DNA of 46,309 nt from Clostridia bacterium. GTDB taxonomy: Bacteria > Bacillota > Clostridia > Oscillospirales > CAG-272. Below are positions 17,311 through 24,569 of the stretch, in pieces (positions within the stretch are counted from its first letter, which is position 1; each line of letters begins with the position of its first letter). The position numbers and the translations under genes are program-made. The notes beneath the pieces were generated by a model. It did no database searches, was not told the DNA's origin, and saw only the letters and a list, made by a program, of their open reading frames with translations. The DNA is taken from NCBI GenBank assembly GCA_900753295.1, contig CAADYQ010000183.1, positions 1-46,309 on the forward strand, in the 5' to 3' direction.

Positions 17311-17875
17311 CTTCAATGGTTTCCCTCCTGATTGTTTTTTCCCGAGCCGGGGGAACCGAACACGGGTTTGGGTTTCCGCGGGTGATTTTGCTTTCAGCCG
17401 CTTATGCCGAGGACGGATTAAGACCTTTGCGGCGGCGGCGAACGGTGGGCATAAGCCCAAGCGTCCGACAGCCGGCTTGCGTCCTGATTGCATCCTGATT
17501 CAATAGACCTGTACGGAACTGACAGTTCAGCTACCGCGAAGCCGCGCGCCGCCTATAATAAGACGGAAAGCAGCGTGCATCGCGGGATGACCGACCGCAG
17601 CGACCGCAAAAGTCTCAAACCGTATGCGGCGTGACCCGAGGGTACGCCGGGCAGCGGCTTTTTCCCTTCCCCGTGCGCGGAAGCGCGGGTGGGAAAACGA
17701 CGCCCTCACACCGTCATTTTTCACACATGCGGCGACCAAGTAACGCCGCACGGAGATGATAACGCCGTGAGTGCCGATATTTTCAGGAACTGTGCCCTGA
17801 CCGGCGGCGAATCGGCTGTGCCGAAGCCCGCCCGAACATTGCCGGAGCGCACATGTTGCCCAAATTTATACGGTT
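17311..17875 (-). other. Long untranslated leader of the sugar operon
   Basis: If the promoter at 17876-17904 is used, the operon has a leader of about 560 nt before the binding-protein start. I find no riboswitch that I recognise. Short inverted repeats are present (for example GCGGC...GCCGC at about 17731-17751), as is a direct repeat TCCTGATTGCATCCTGATT near 17480-17500. No ORF with a credible start and composition lies within it. Confidence 0.5.
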
Positions 17876-17904
17876 ATGATATCATAATCGCAAAAAACTG
17901 TCAA
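17876..17904 (-). promoter_or_regulatory. Probable sigma-A promoter of the seven-gene sugar operon
   Basis: On the minus strand TTGACA (17904-17899) and TATCAT (17881-17876) are 17 bp apart. The -10 lies inside a perfect 14-bp palindrome TTATGATATCATAA (17874-17887), which could be an operator that blocks polymerase. There is no better minus-strand promoter closer to the gene. Confidence 0.65.
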
Positions 17905-18041
17905 TGCATATATTTTGAATTTGCGCGCGAAGGCGGAACACATCCCCATTTTGTCGGCTTTTCCGTGTTTGACGGTCAAGTGAACGCATTGCCGCCGTTT
18001 CGTCACATTTTCTACACCTCCGGGAGTCATATTCCCGCATG

Positions 18042-18056
18042 GTAAATCGCATTTAC
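18042..18056. promoter_or_regulatory. Operator-like inverted repeat 1
   Basis: GTAAAT-CGC-ATTTAC is a perfect 6-3-6 inverted repeat. It lies inside GCATGGTAAATCGCATTTAC, which recurs in altered form 103 bp away (18144-18160). It is about 140 bp upstream of the sugar-operon promoter, consistent with a paired upstream regulator site. Confidence 0.4.
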
Positions 18057-18143
18057 TTTTATGCACTTTTCAGAGGTCATATACGCTCGATTTCGGCTGG
18101 TTTGAGGGGTATTTTGTGATATTGGGCTGATTTTTTGCCGCAT

Positions 18144-18160
18144 GGTAATTCTCATTTACC
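18144..18160. promoter_or_regulatory. Operator-like inverted repeat 2
   Basis: GGTAATTCTCATTTACC repeats the site at 18042 with the same flanking GCAT. The ends GGTAA/TTACC are symmetrical. The centres of the two sites lie 103 bp apart, close to ten helical turns, so they would face the same side of the DNA. Confidence 0.4.
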
Positions 18161-18250
18161 CACATTCCGCAAAGTGATTGCTTTCGCAACTATTTCGGCG
18201 TTGTCCGGGGCGTTTCAAAACCGTTTTTCCGCGTCGGAAAAATATTAATG

Positions 18251-18265
18251 TGTGCAACTTGCACA
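18251..18265. promoter_or_regulatory. 15-bp palindrome, candidate operator
   Basis: TGTGCAA-C-TTGCACA is a perfect 7-1-7 palindrome in otherwise unremarkable gene-free DNA. Its form suits a dimeric helix-turn-helix regulator. The protein that binds it is not apparent in the window. Confidence 0.4.
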
Positions 18266-18558
18266 AATTTTACGACACACCCCTTAATGTCACGTCCGGG
18301 AGCGGCAAAAACGGCGTTTTTATTCCTCTCGCGTGCTTCAATTATTATATTTTTACATTTTTGTTCAAATGAAACTTACGGGCGGAAATCCCTTCCGAAA
18401 GCGCCCGGAGCGGGTCCCCGAGGGGCGCATTTGCCGCGCTTCGGGACCGTCCGCCGTTCCCTGTTACACCCCGCGCCGGGTGCTGCGATGCCCACAACGG
18501 GCACGCCTTATCGCTAATATAATTAAGGAAGAAAACTCCCCGTCCGGCCCCGTTATAA

Positions 18559-18603
18559 ATATATCCGTGGGCGCGGCATAGGATGCCGCGCCCACGGATA
18601 TAT
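18559..18603 (-). terminator. Terminator of the propeller-lipoprotein pair
   Basis: A perfect 21-bp stem (18559-18579 with 18583-18603) with a 3-nt loop lies 14 nt past the stop of the last minus-strand gene. The following minus-strand bases (ATTTATAACG) give only a weak U tract, but the stem is very strong. Confidence 0.7.
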
Positions 18604-18616
18604 CAACATATCATTT

Positions 18617-19528
18617 TCAGTTTTTCACTTCGACCTTATATATCAGTCCGCCCTTGGATATCATCCCGTTACCGGTGATATAAAACGTATCGCCGACATG
18701 GGAAATATTCTCCGGCTCGCCGCTGAAGGCAAGGTCGTATTCCCCGACGAAGGTGCCATTCTTTTCGTATACGATAATGCAGTTCTTTTTATACCTTACA
18801 AAATAGAGATACCTGTCGTCGCAGTCCATGCCCTGCGTAACATAGCCGTGCATCCGGGACATATACCGTTTTACGAATTTGAAGTCGGAGGTGAGCTTTG
18901 CAAACGTATCGCCGCCGTTGATGCCGACCCAGAAGCAGTCGAGCGTCTCGTCGTAGCTCATGCAGTATATGCTCACGGGCAGCTTTATCTGCCGCTTGAA
19001 CGCCAGCGTATCGGCGTCGAACACCGACACTGTGTCTCCGTTCGGATAGCAATGCACTACATAAAGCTCGTTTTCCGCAGGCTTGTATGTGATATCGTTA
19101 CCGTGGCAGACCTGAAGCGGATCGGTCTCGGCGACCTGCTCCATCGTGTTTATATCGTATTTGCGCAGCCGGCTTTTTGCCGCCGCGGTCTTGTCGCCGT
19201 TATGTACTATCACGTATATGAACTTACCGTCTGTCGTGCCGCCTTGGATTATACGCCAGTCGCCGTCGCGGTCGATGGTACCGACCTGCGTGACCGACAG
19301 CCGCACGTTTTCGCCCTCGAAATGTGCCGCCGGCGAGAGCGGCGCCGTCTCCGGCGCATCTGTTTCCGGCTCGGTCGCCTCGGTGATCTCGGCGGTGGAC
19401 TCTACCGGCTCCGCCGTGTCGGTCGTCCCCGTCTGCGCCGCGTCGCCGCCGTTCCGGCAGGACAGCGCCGCAGGCAGCAGGAGCGCCAGCAGCACCGCAA
19501 GGACGGCCAGTCTCGTGTATTTTTTCAT
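18617..19528 (-). CDS. Propeller-type lipoprotein (second of a tandem pair)
   Basis: This 303-residue protein has a lipoprotein signal (MKKYTRLAVLAVLLALLLPAALSC, cut before the Cys) and a Thr/Glu-rich tether. A beta-propeller-like domain follows, with YncE/WD-style strands (VSVFDADTLAFKRQIKLPV, CMSYDETLDCFWVGINGG, MDCDDRYLYFVRYKKN). Nearly the whole domain is colinear with the C-terminal two thirds of the upstream gene, so the two arose by tandem duplication; this copy lacks the N-terminal module. It should sit on the outer face of the membrane. The function is unknown. The start at 19528 fits the signal peptide; an in-frame ATG at 19540 that touches the upstream stop codon is equally possible. 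It is co-transcribed with the upstream paralogue and ends at the hairpin at 18559-18603. Confidence 0.75.
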   Translation of the reverse strand: MKKYTRLAVLAVLLALLLPAALSCRNGGDAAQTGTTDTAEPVESTAEITEATEPETDAPETAPLSPAAHFEGENVRLSVTQVGTIDRDGDWRIIQGGTTDGKFIYVIVHNGDKTAAAKSRLRKYDINTMEQVAETDPLQVCHGNDITYKPAENELYVVHCYPNGDTVSVFDADTLAFKRQIKLPVSIYCMSYDETLDCFWVGINGGDTFAKLTSDFKFVKRYMSRMHGYVTQGMDCDDRYLYFVRYKKNCIIVYEKNGTFVGEYDLAFSGEPENISHVGDTFYITGNGMISKGGLIYKVEVKN

Positions 19529-19540
19529 TTCAGTCACCAT

Positions 19541-20845
19541 TCATCCGTTCACCGTCATGGTAGCCTTGTAAATAAGACCGCCGGACCATGACTTGTTGTT
19601 TCCTATTATATAAAACTCGTCTCCGACATGGACGATATTTTCAGGCTCGCCGCTGAAATCGACCGCGTACTCGCCGACGTATCCGCCCTGCTTATCGTAA
19701 ACTATAACGCAGTTTTTGTTATAGCGTATGAAGTACAGATAGGTATCGTCGCAGTCCATGCCCTGCGTGGTGTATTTGTGCTGCTTTGAGATATACTGCT
19801 TTACGAATTTGAAATCCCGGTCGAGCTTTGCAAAGTTGTCGCCGCCGCTGATGCCGACCCAGTAGCAGTCGAGCGATTCGTCATAGCTCATGCAATATAT
19901 CTTGAGCGGCAGCTTTATCTTGCGCTTGAACTCAAGCGTGTCGGCGTCAAACACCGAAAGCGTGTCGCGGTCCGGCGCATTGTGGACCACAACTATCTCG
20001 TTGTTCGACTTTGTATAGAATATATCGTTGCCGTGACCTATGTAAAGCTCCGATTTCTTAGCCACGGTCTTCATCGTGGCTATCTCTATCTTGACTATAA
20101 CACTCTTTGCGTCGGCATTGTTACCGCCCTCGTTGAGCACGACATAAAGATACTTGCCGTCGCTCGTGCCGCCCTGGATGACCCGGCAGCTGCCCTCGCA
20201 CGCTATCTCGCCCACAAGCTTTGTCTTTATCGTCGTATCCTTGCCGGGAGCAAAGTACTCGGCGACAGTGGGTGTGAACATTTCGCTTTTTATGTTAAGG
20301 TCGGCGGGAACGGTCATATTGCCCTCGCCGTCCACAAATGTTTCAAGCATGAATTTTATCGCCTTTCTTATCATATTTGCGGATTTGCCCGTGACGATTA
20401 TCTTGTCGCCCACTACGCGGATGACATAGAAGAATCCGTCCTCGGCGTCGATCTCGGCGTTCACCGCCTGCGCCTCCTCGCGCTCGGCGTGACCTACCAT
20501 TATCTCGTATTTTGCCGCAGGCTCCGCCTTTATGTACCAGTCTACCGTCATCGGCAGACGGCACCCCGTCTTTTCCTCAAGTTGCTCGCGCAGCTCCTTT
20601 GCCACATCGATCTCCGTTGAATCGGCGCTGTCGGGACGCACTATAACGAACTCCGACGCCTTGCCGCTAACCACCGGGATATCCGCGGGCGCGGCGACCG
20701 TGCTCTCCGTGCTTCCGCCGGCGGAGGACGTATCCCCGCCTCCCTCTCCGGGCTTGCACGCGGCAAGCGCGGGAAGCATGAGCAGAGCGGCAAGAAGCGC
20801 CGCTACCTGTCTGGGTCTTCTCATAAAACCGTACCGTTCTTTCAT
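19541..20845 (-). CDS. Propeller-type lipoprotein with an N-terminal GH20b-like domain
   Basis: This 434-residue protein has a lipoprotein signal ending in LPALAAC (Cys near residue 29) and a Ser/Gly-rich tether. Residues about 55-190 resemble the small alpha/beta domain that precedes the barrel in GH20/GH67 enzymes (FVIVRPDSADSTEIDVAKEL, EIMVGHAEREEAQAV, GDKIIVTGKSANMIRKAIKF). No catalytic barrel follows. Instead there is a propeller-like domain closely matching the downstream gene (GGTSDGKYLYVVLNEGG, LSVFDADTLEFKRKIKLP, MSYDESLDCYWVGISGG). This suggests a surface carbohydrate-binding or scaffold lipoprotein. The start is uncertain: ATG 20845 and ATG 20824 both have weak ribosome sites. The transcript begins at a divergent promoter near 20986-21014 and carries two strong hairpins in its leader. 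Confidence 0.7.
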   Translation of the reverse strand: MKERYGFMRRPRQVAALLAALLMLPALAACKPGEGGGDTSSAGGSTESTVAAPADIPVVSGKASEFVIVRPDSADSTEIDVAKELREQLEEKTGCRLPMTVDWYIKAEPAAKYEIMVGHAEREEAQAVNAEIDAEDGFFYVIRVVGDKIIVTGKSANMIRKAIKFMLETFVDGEGNMTVPADLNIKSEMFTPTVAEYFAPGKDTTIKTKLVGEIACEGSCRVIQGGTSDGKYLYVVLNEGGNNADAKSVIVKIEIATMKTVAKKSELYIGHGNDIFYTKSNNEIVVVHNAPDRDTLSVFDADTLEFKRKIKLPLKIYCMSYDESLDCYWVGISGGDNFAKLDRDFKFVKQYISKQHKYTTQGMDCDDTYLYFIRYNKNCVIVYDKQGGYVGEYAVDFSGEPENIVHVGDEFYIIGNNKSWSGGLIYKATMTVNG

Positions 20846-20904
20846 TATTATTTACGCCGCACCGCGGCGCATGCCTTGGGATAAAAAGCGCAGCCCGCAT
20901 ACCG

Positions 20905-20956
20905 CCCCGGACGCCGATGGCGTCCGGGGTGCGGAAATGCCGGTCAGGACCGGCAT
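20905..20956 (-). promoter_or_regulatory. Two strong hairpins in the leader of the lipoprotein operon
   Basis: CCCCGGACGCC/GGCGTCCGGGG (20905-20929, loop GAT) and ATGCCGGT/ACCGGCAT (20937-20956) are perfect stems only 7 nt apart, between the minus-strand promoter and the first gene. They have no U tract. They may slow decay or tune translation of the messenger; no known riboswitch fits. Otherwise the 326-bp space 20846-21171 holds only the two divergent promoters. Confidence 0.5.
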
Positions 20957-20985
20957 GGGACCGCTCATTTTTACCTTACTGCTAT

Positions 20986-21014
20986 ATTGTATCACATTCC
21001 GGCGGCAATTTGAA
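20986..21014 (-). promoter_or_regulatory. Promoter of the propeller-lipoprotein operon
   Basis: On the minus strand TTCAAA (21014-21009) and TACAAT (20991-20986) are 17 bp apart, and TGA directly precedes the -10 (extended -10). It is divergent to the promoter at 21077. Confidence 0.55.
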
Positions 21015-21076
21015 GCCCCAAATGCAAAGAATTTTTCACCTGCACCGTGTTTTCCGGCTCTTTTTTGCGCCAATGT

Positions 21077-21105
21077 TTGACAACAGCCGCGTTATGTGCT
21101 ATAAT
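21077..21105 (+). promoter_or_regulatory. Sigma-A promoter of the five-gene surface operon
   Basis: A perfect TTGACA (21077-21082) and a perfect TATAAT (21100-21105) with 17-bp spacing lie about 65 nt before the start of the first gene. Confidence 0.85.
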
Positions 21106-21171
21106 TATTCTGTATTTTTGTGCTGTCGCTTGTCAAGGCGGCTTTGCACCGAAAAAAGTGAGGTAGTTCTC

Positions 21172-22170
21172 ATGTCAACACATAAGCTCTCCGCGCCCGC
21201 CGTGGGTGCGCTGCGCGCGGCGATCATCATCGTCGCGGTAATACTCATTTACATACTCATCTGCTCATCCACCGGGATATTCTACAACCGGTTCATGAAG
21301 AATGCCGAAAAAATAGCCCGCATCCCCGGCCTGGGTGACGGCTTTATTCCCCAGGGCTTTTGCTACTCAGACGCGCTCGGCGCCTGGCTCTCCTGCGGCT
21401 ACTTTGACGATGCCCCCTCGCGCATCTACGTGATCGGCACCGACGGCAAGCTGATAAAATCGCTCGCCCTGCGCCGCGAGAACGGCGACGACTACACGGG
21501 ACACGCCGGCGGCATATCCGCCTCGGGCGAGCATGTGTGGATAAGCAATCAGAAAAAGGCGTTCCACCTTACCGCCACCGCGATATCCGAGGCTGCCGAC
21601 GGCTCGGCAGTCAGCTTTGACGGCTACTTCGGCGTGAACGTCAACGCATCCTTCACCTTCGCCGACGAAAATTACTTCTGGATAGGCGAATATCATTCCG
21701 GCGAAAAATACAAGACCCGCGACGAAAATCACAAAACGACTCCGGACGGTTCGGAATACGGCGCGCTCATTTACGGCTACGCGCGCGACGACTCGATGCC
21801 ATACGGCACCGACCCCGAAAAGCCGGTGATAGCGCTTTCGGTGCGCGACATCGTTCAGGGCTTCTGTGTGACCGCAAGCGGCAAATACGTGCTTTCCACC
21901 TCGGCGGGCCTTGCCTCGTCTCACCTTTATATTTACGACTGCACCGGCGTGACCCCCACCGACAGCGTGAGCTACGGCGGGCGTGACATTCCGCTTTACT
22001 ACCTTGATTCCAACACGCTGACCGACACCGTAACGCTGCCGCATATGAGCGAGGACCTTGATTACCACGACGGCAAGGTGTGCATAGCCTTTGAAGCCGG
22101 CGCGCGCAAATACGGCAGCGGTCTGCTCCCCTTCTCGCTCAGATATTTCATGGGCTACACGCTCGACTGA
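21172..22170 (+). CDS. Membrane-anchored extracellular propeller-like protein
   Basis: This 332-residue protein has one N-terminal membrane helix (ALRAAIIIVAVILIYILICS, about 15-35) and an outside domain. That domain starts RIPGLGDGFIPQGFCY and continues with propeller-like strands: GYFDDAPSRIYVIGTDGKL, GHAGGISASGEHVWISNQKK, ENYFWIGEYHSGE. The pattern is like YncE or other quinoprotein-type propellers, but I cannot place it in a named family. The ATG at 21172 follows GTGAGGT; a longer in-frame reading from 20917 would run through the promoter and is rejected. It leads an operon with a peptidase, an oxidoreductase and two surface-polysaccharide genes, 17 nt before the next start. Confidence 0.75.
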   Translation: MSTHKLSAPAVGALRAAIIIVAVILIYILICSSTGIFYNRFMKNAEKIARIPGLGDGFIPQGFCYSDALGAWLSCGYFDDAPSRIYVIGTDGKLIKSLALRRENGDDYTGHAGGISASGEHVWISNQKKAFHLTATAISEAADGSAVSFDGYFGVNVNASFTFADENYFWIGEYHSGEKYKTRDENHKTTPDGSEYGALIYGYARDDSMPYGTDPEKPVIALSVRDIVQGFCVTASGKYVLSTSAGLASSHLYIYDCTGVTPTDSVSYGGRDIPLYYLDSNTLTDTVTLPHMSEDLDYHDGKVCIAFEAGARKYGSGLLPFSLRYFMGYTLD

Positions 22171-22187
22171 AAGCAGAGGTAACACCG

Positions 22188-23261
22188 ATGAACACGAAAA
22201 AGATCATTCCCGAAAGCTTCCGCAACTACTATTTCGACACGGTAAAGGCTGTGATGGCTGCGCCCAGTCCTTCCGGCTACCCGCGCGAGGTCGCGCCCGT
22301 GATCGAACGCATGGCGCGCGAGGTCGGCTGTACCTTTGAGCGCACCGGCAAGGGCGGATTCATTCTTACATATCCCGGCAGAGATCATTCTTCCTCCGTC
22401 GGCGCATGCGCCCACTGCGATACGCTCGGCGCGATGGTGCGCGCGGTGGACGGCGACGGCGGACTTTCGTTCACGGCTGTCGGCGGTCCCCTTTGGCCGA
22501 CGCTTGACGGCGAATACTGCACCGTCATCACCCGCGACGGCAAAAAGTACTCCGGCACATTCCTCTCGCGCAGTCCGTCCGTACACGTTTACGCCGACGC
22601 AAGATCGCGCCCGCGCGATCCCGACAATATGTATGTGCGGCTCGATGAGGACGTGCGATCCGCAGCCGACGTGCGTGCACTCGGCATTGAAAACGGAGAT
22701 TACATCTGCTTTGACACCAAAACGACGGTCACTGACTCCGGCTTCCTTAAATCCCGCTTTATCGACGACAAGGCAAGCGTCGCCTGCCTTATCACCGCTC
22801 TGCACGTGATGCACGAGGCGGGCTTTGTCCCCGAAAACGACATAAAGGTGGTATTCACCATGTATGAGGAAGTGGGACACGGCGGCGCGTGCATGCCGCC
22901 CGTGCGCGAGATGCTGGGCGTTGACATGGGCTGCATCGGCGCGGGACTTGCCTGCACCGAGCATGACGTATCGATATGCGCCAAGGACTCGGGCGGTCCG
23001 TACGACTTTGAGCTGACCTCGCGCCTTGTTTCGCTCGCGCGTGCGGCGGGACTCTCCTACGCCGTTGACGTATATCCCTTCTACGGCTCGGATATCGGCG
23101 CCATGTGGCGCGGCGGCGGGGACATCCCCGGCGCGCTGATAGGTCCCGGCGTTCACGCCTCTCACGGCATGGAGCGCACTCATTTTGACGGCATCGCCAA
23201 CACGGTAGCTCTCATACTGCTTTATTTCGGGTTTGAAGCACCCGCAGCGGAGGAAATATAA
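22188..23261 (+). CDS. M42-family metallo-aminopeptidase-like protein
   Basis: This 357-residue cytoplasmic enzyme belongs to the FrvX/glutamyl aminopeptidase group, which removes N-terminal residues from peptides with two metal ions. The metal and catalytic motifs are in order: ACAHCDTLGAM (His76, Asp78), SRFIDDKAS (Asp193/194), YEEVGHGG (Glu227/228) and GPGVHASHGMERTH (a His in 323-332). This is the expected M42 arrangement and length. AGAGGT stands before the ATG. It overlaps no neighbour; the next gene starts one base after its stop, implying coupled translation. Some M42-like proteins act as endoglucanases or on other substrates, so the peptide substrate is inferred from the family. Confidence 0.9.
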   Translation: MNTKKIIPESFRNYYFDTVKAVMAAPSPSGYPREVAPVIERMAREVGCTFERTGKGGFILTYPGRDHSSSVGACAHCDTLGAMVRAVDGDGGLSFTAVGGPLWPTLDGEYCTVITRDGKKYSGTFLSRSPSVHVYADARSRPRDPDNMYVRLDEDVRSAADVRALGIENGDYICFDTKTTVTDSGFLKSRFIDDKASVACLITALHVMHEAGFVPENDIKVVFTMYEEVGHGGACMPPVREMLGVDMGCIGAGLACTEHDVSICAKDSGGPYDFELTSRLVSLARAAGLSYAVDVYPFYGSDIGAMWRGGGDIPGALIGPGVHASHGMERTHFDGIANTVALILLYFGFEAPAAEEI

Positions 23262-23262
23262 A

Positions 23263-24507
23263 ATGAACGTTAAAAACGGAAAGATACGCGCTGGCATTAT
23301 CGGACTCGGCTGCCGCGGCAACTCGATGACCGATCTGCTCTCCGAGCGCGACGACCTTACAATAACCGCCGTGTGCGATGTTTACGACGACCGCATCTCG
23401 ATGATGCAGGAAAAACTCGCAGCGAAGTGCGGCTCTCGTCCCACGGGCTTTATCGACTACCGCGAGCTTATCGCCTCGCCGCTTACGGATGTGATATTCG
23501 TGTTTGCGGCATGGGAGGCGCACGTTCCCGTCGTTGTGGCTGCAATGGAGGCGGGAAAGCCGGTCGCCTTTGAGGTCGGCGGAGCTTACAGCATAGACGA
23601 CTGCCGTCTTCTCATCAAAACCTACGAAAAAACGCATACACCTGCCATGATGCTGGAAAACTGTATGTACGGCATAAATGAAATGACCGTGACCGAAATG
23701 GCGCGCGCCGGGGTATTCGGCGAGATAATGCACCTTGACGGCGGATATATGCACGACCTGCGCTCCGAGGTGACTCTCGGCGGACGCAACCGCCACTACC
23801 GTCTGCGCAACTATCTTTCCCGCAACTGCGAGAATTATCCCACGCACGAATTGGGACCGATATGCCGTCTTCTCGGCATAAACGAGGATAACCGTTTTCT
23901 CACTCTCTCTTCCTTCGCCACCGCCGCGCGCGGACTCAACGATTACGCCGCACGCACGCCTGGCGTTCCCGCCGAGCTTGCAAAGGCTCACTTTGCGCAG
24001 GGCGACGTTGTAACGACCATCATTACCACCGCCAAGGGGCAGACCGTGCGCCTGGTGCTTGACACGACTCTTGCCCGCGCATACAGCCGCGGTCTTACGG
24101 TACACGGCACGCGCGGATGCTTTATCGAGGACAATCTTTCGGTATACACCGATGACACCAACACCGAGCACGACCACTTCCGCTGGCGCAATTTCTGGGG
24201 CAATTTTGACGGCTGGAAGGAAAAATATCAGCCCGAGCTTTGGCGTGAATACACCCAAAGCGGCATCAAAAAGGGTCACGGAGGTATGGATTTTCTCGTT
24301 CTCGACGCCTTTATGACGTCGCTTTGGGAGGATCTGCCCATGCCTGTTGACATCTACGACGCCGCAGTGATGATGGCTGTCTCTCCCCTCTCGGAGCAGT
24401 CGATAAAGCTCGGCGGCGCGCCTGTCGAATTTCCCGATCTGCTCGGCGGTACCGATCCCGCATCGATACCCCGCACCACCGGCAAATACGCGTTGCACCG
24501 CATCTGA
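23263..24507 (+). CDS. Gfo/Idh/MocA-family oxidoreductase
   Basis: This 414-residue NAD(P)-dependent sugar oxidoreductase-like protein has a Rossmann N-terminus (IRAGIIGLGCRGNSMTDLL, about 6-24; ITAVCDVYDDRI) and the family's ADVIFV-like strand (DVIFVFAAWEAHVPVVVAAM). GKPVAFEVGGA stands where most members have an EKP motif. The C-terminal alpha/beta domain (HELGPICRLLGIN, LDTTLARAYSRGLTVHGTRG) is typical of members that act on glycosides or sugar acids. Lys in the usual EKP motif is part of GKP here. The start at 23263 follows GGAGG and sits one base after the M42 stop. Its place before nucleotide-sugar genes suggests a role in sugar modification, but the substrate is unknown. Confidence 0.9.
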   Translation: MNVKNGKIRAGIIGLGCRGNSMTDLLSERDDLTITAVCDVYDDRISMMQEKLAAKCGSRPTGFIDYRELIASPLTDVIFVFAAWEAHVPVVVAAMEAGKPVAFEVGGAYSIDDCRLLIKTYEKTHTPAMMLENCMYGINEMTVTEMARAGVFGEIMHLDGGYMHDLRSEVTLGGRNRHYRLRNYLSRNCENYPTHELGPICRLLGINEDNRFLTLSSFATAARGLNDYAARTPGVPAELAKAHFAQGDVVTTIITTAKGQTVRLVLDTTLARAYSRGLTVHGTRGCFIEDNLSVYTDDTNTEHDHFRWRNFWGNFDGWKEKYQPELWREYTQSGIKKGHGGMDFLVLDAFMTSLWEDLPMPVDIYDAAVMMAVSPLSEQSIKLGGAPVEFPDLLGGTDPASIPRTTGKYALHRI

Positions 24508-24509
24508 CC

Positions 24510-24543
24510 GACCATCTGATCGACCATCTGATCGACCATCTGA
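24510..24543. repeat. Short tandem repeat, 12-bp unit
   Basis: GACCATCTGATC occurs twice in full (24510-24521 and 24522-24533) and once in part (24534-24543) in the spacer between two operon genes. This looks like slippage and may vary between strains. Confidence 0.9.
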
Positions 24544-24569
24544 CGACCGAAAGATCTCCGGAGGATATT

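Larger units (their letters stand above)
17905..18558. other. Gene-free region upstream of the sugar operon
   Basis: Apart from the three palindromes listed separately and an imperfect GGTCCC...GGGACC stem near 18413-18450, I see nothing coding or RNA-like. The ORFs in this stretch lack ribosome binding sites and have low-complexity or arginine-rich translations. Confidence 0.6.

Noticed and set aside
17527..17751. Small minus-strand ORF in the sugar-operon leader
   Set aside because: Arg/Ala-rich translation, no ribosome site, and no recognisable features.
24510..24543. CRISPR-like repeat
   Set aside because: The 12-bp units are adjacent without spacers, so this is a simple tandem repeat.
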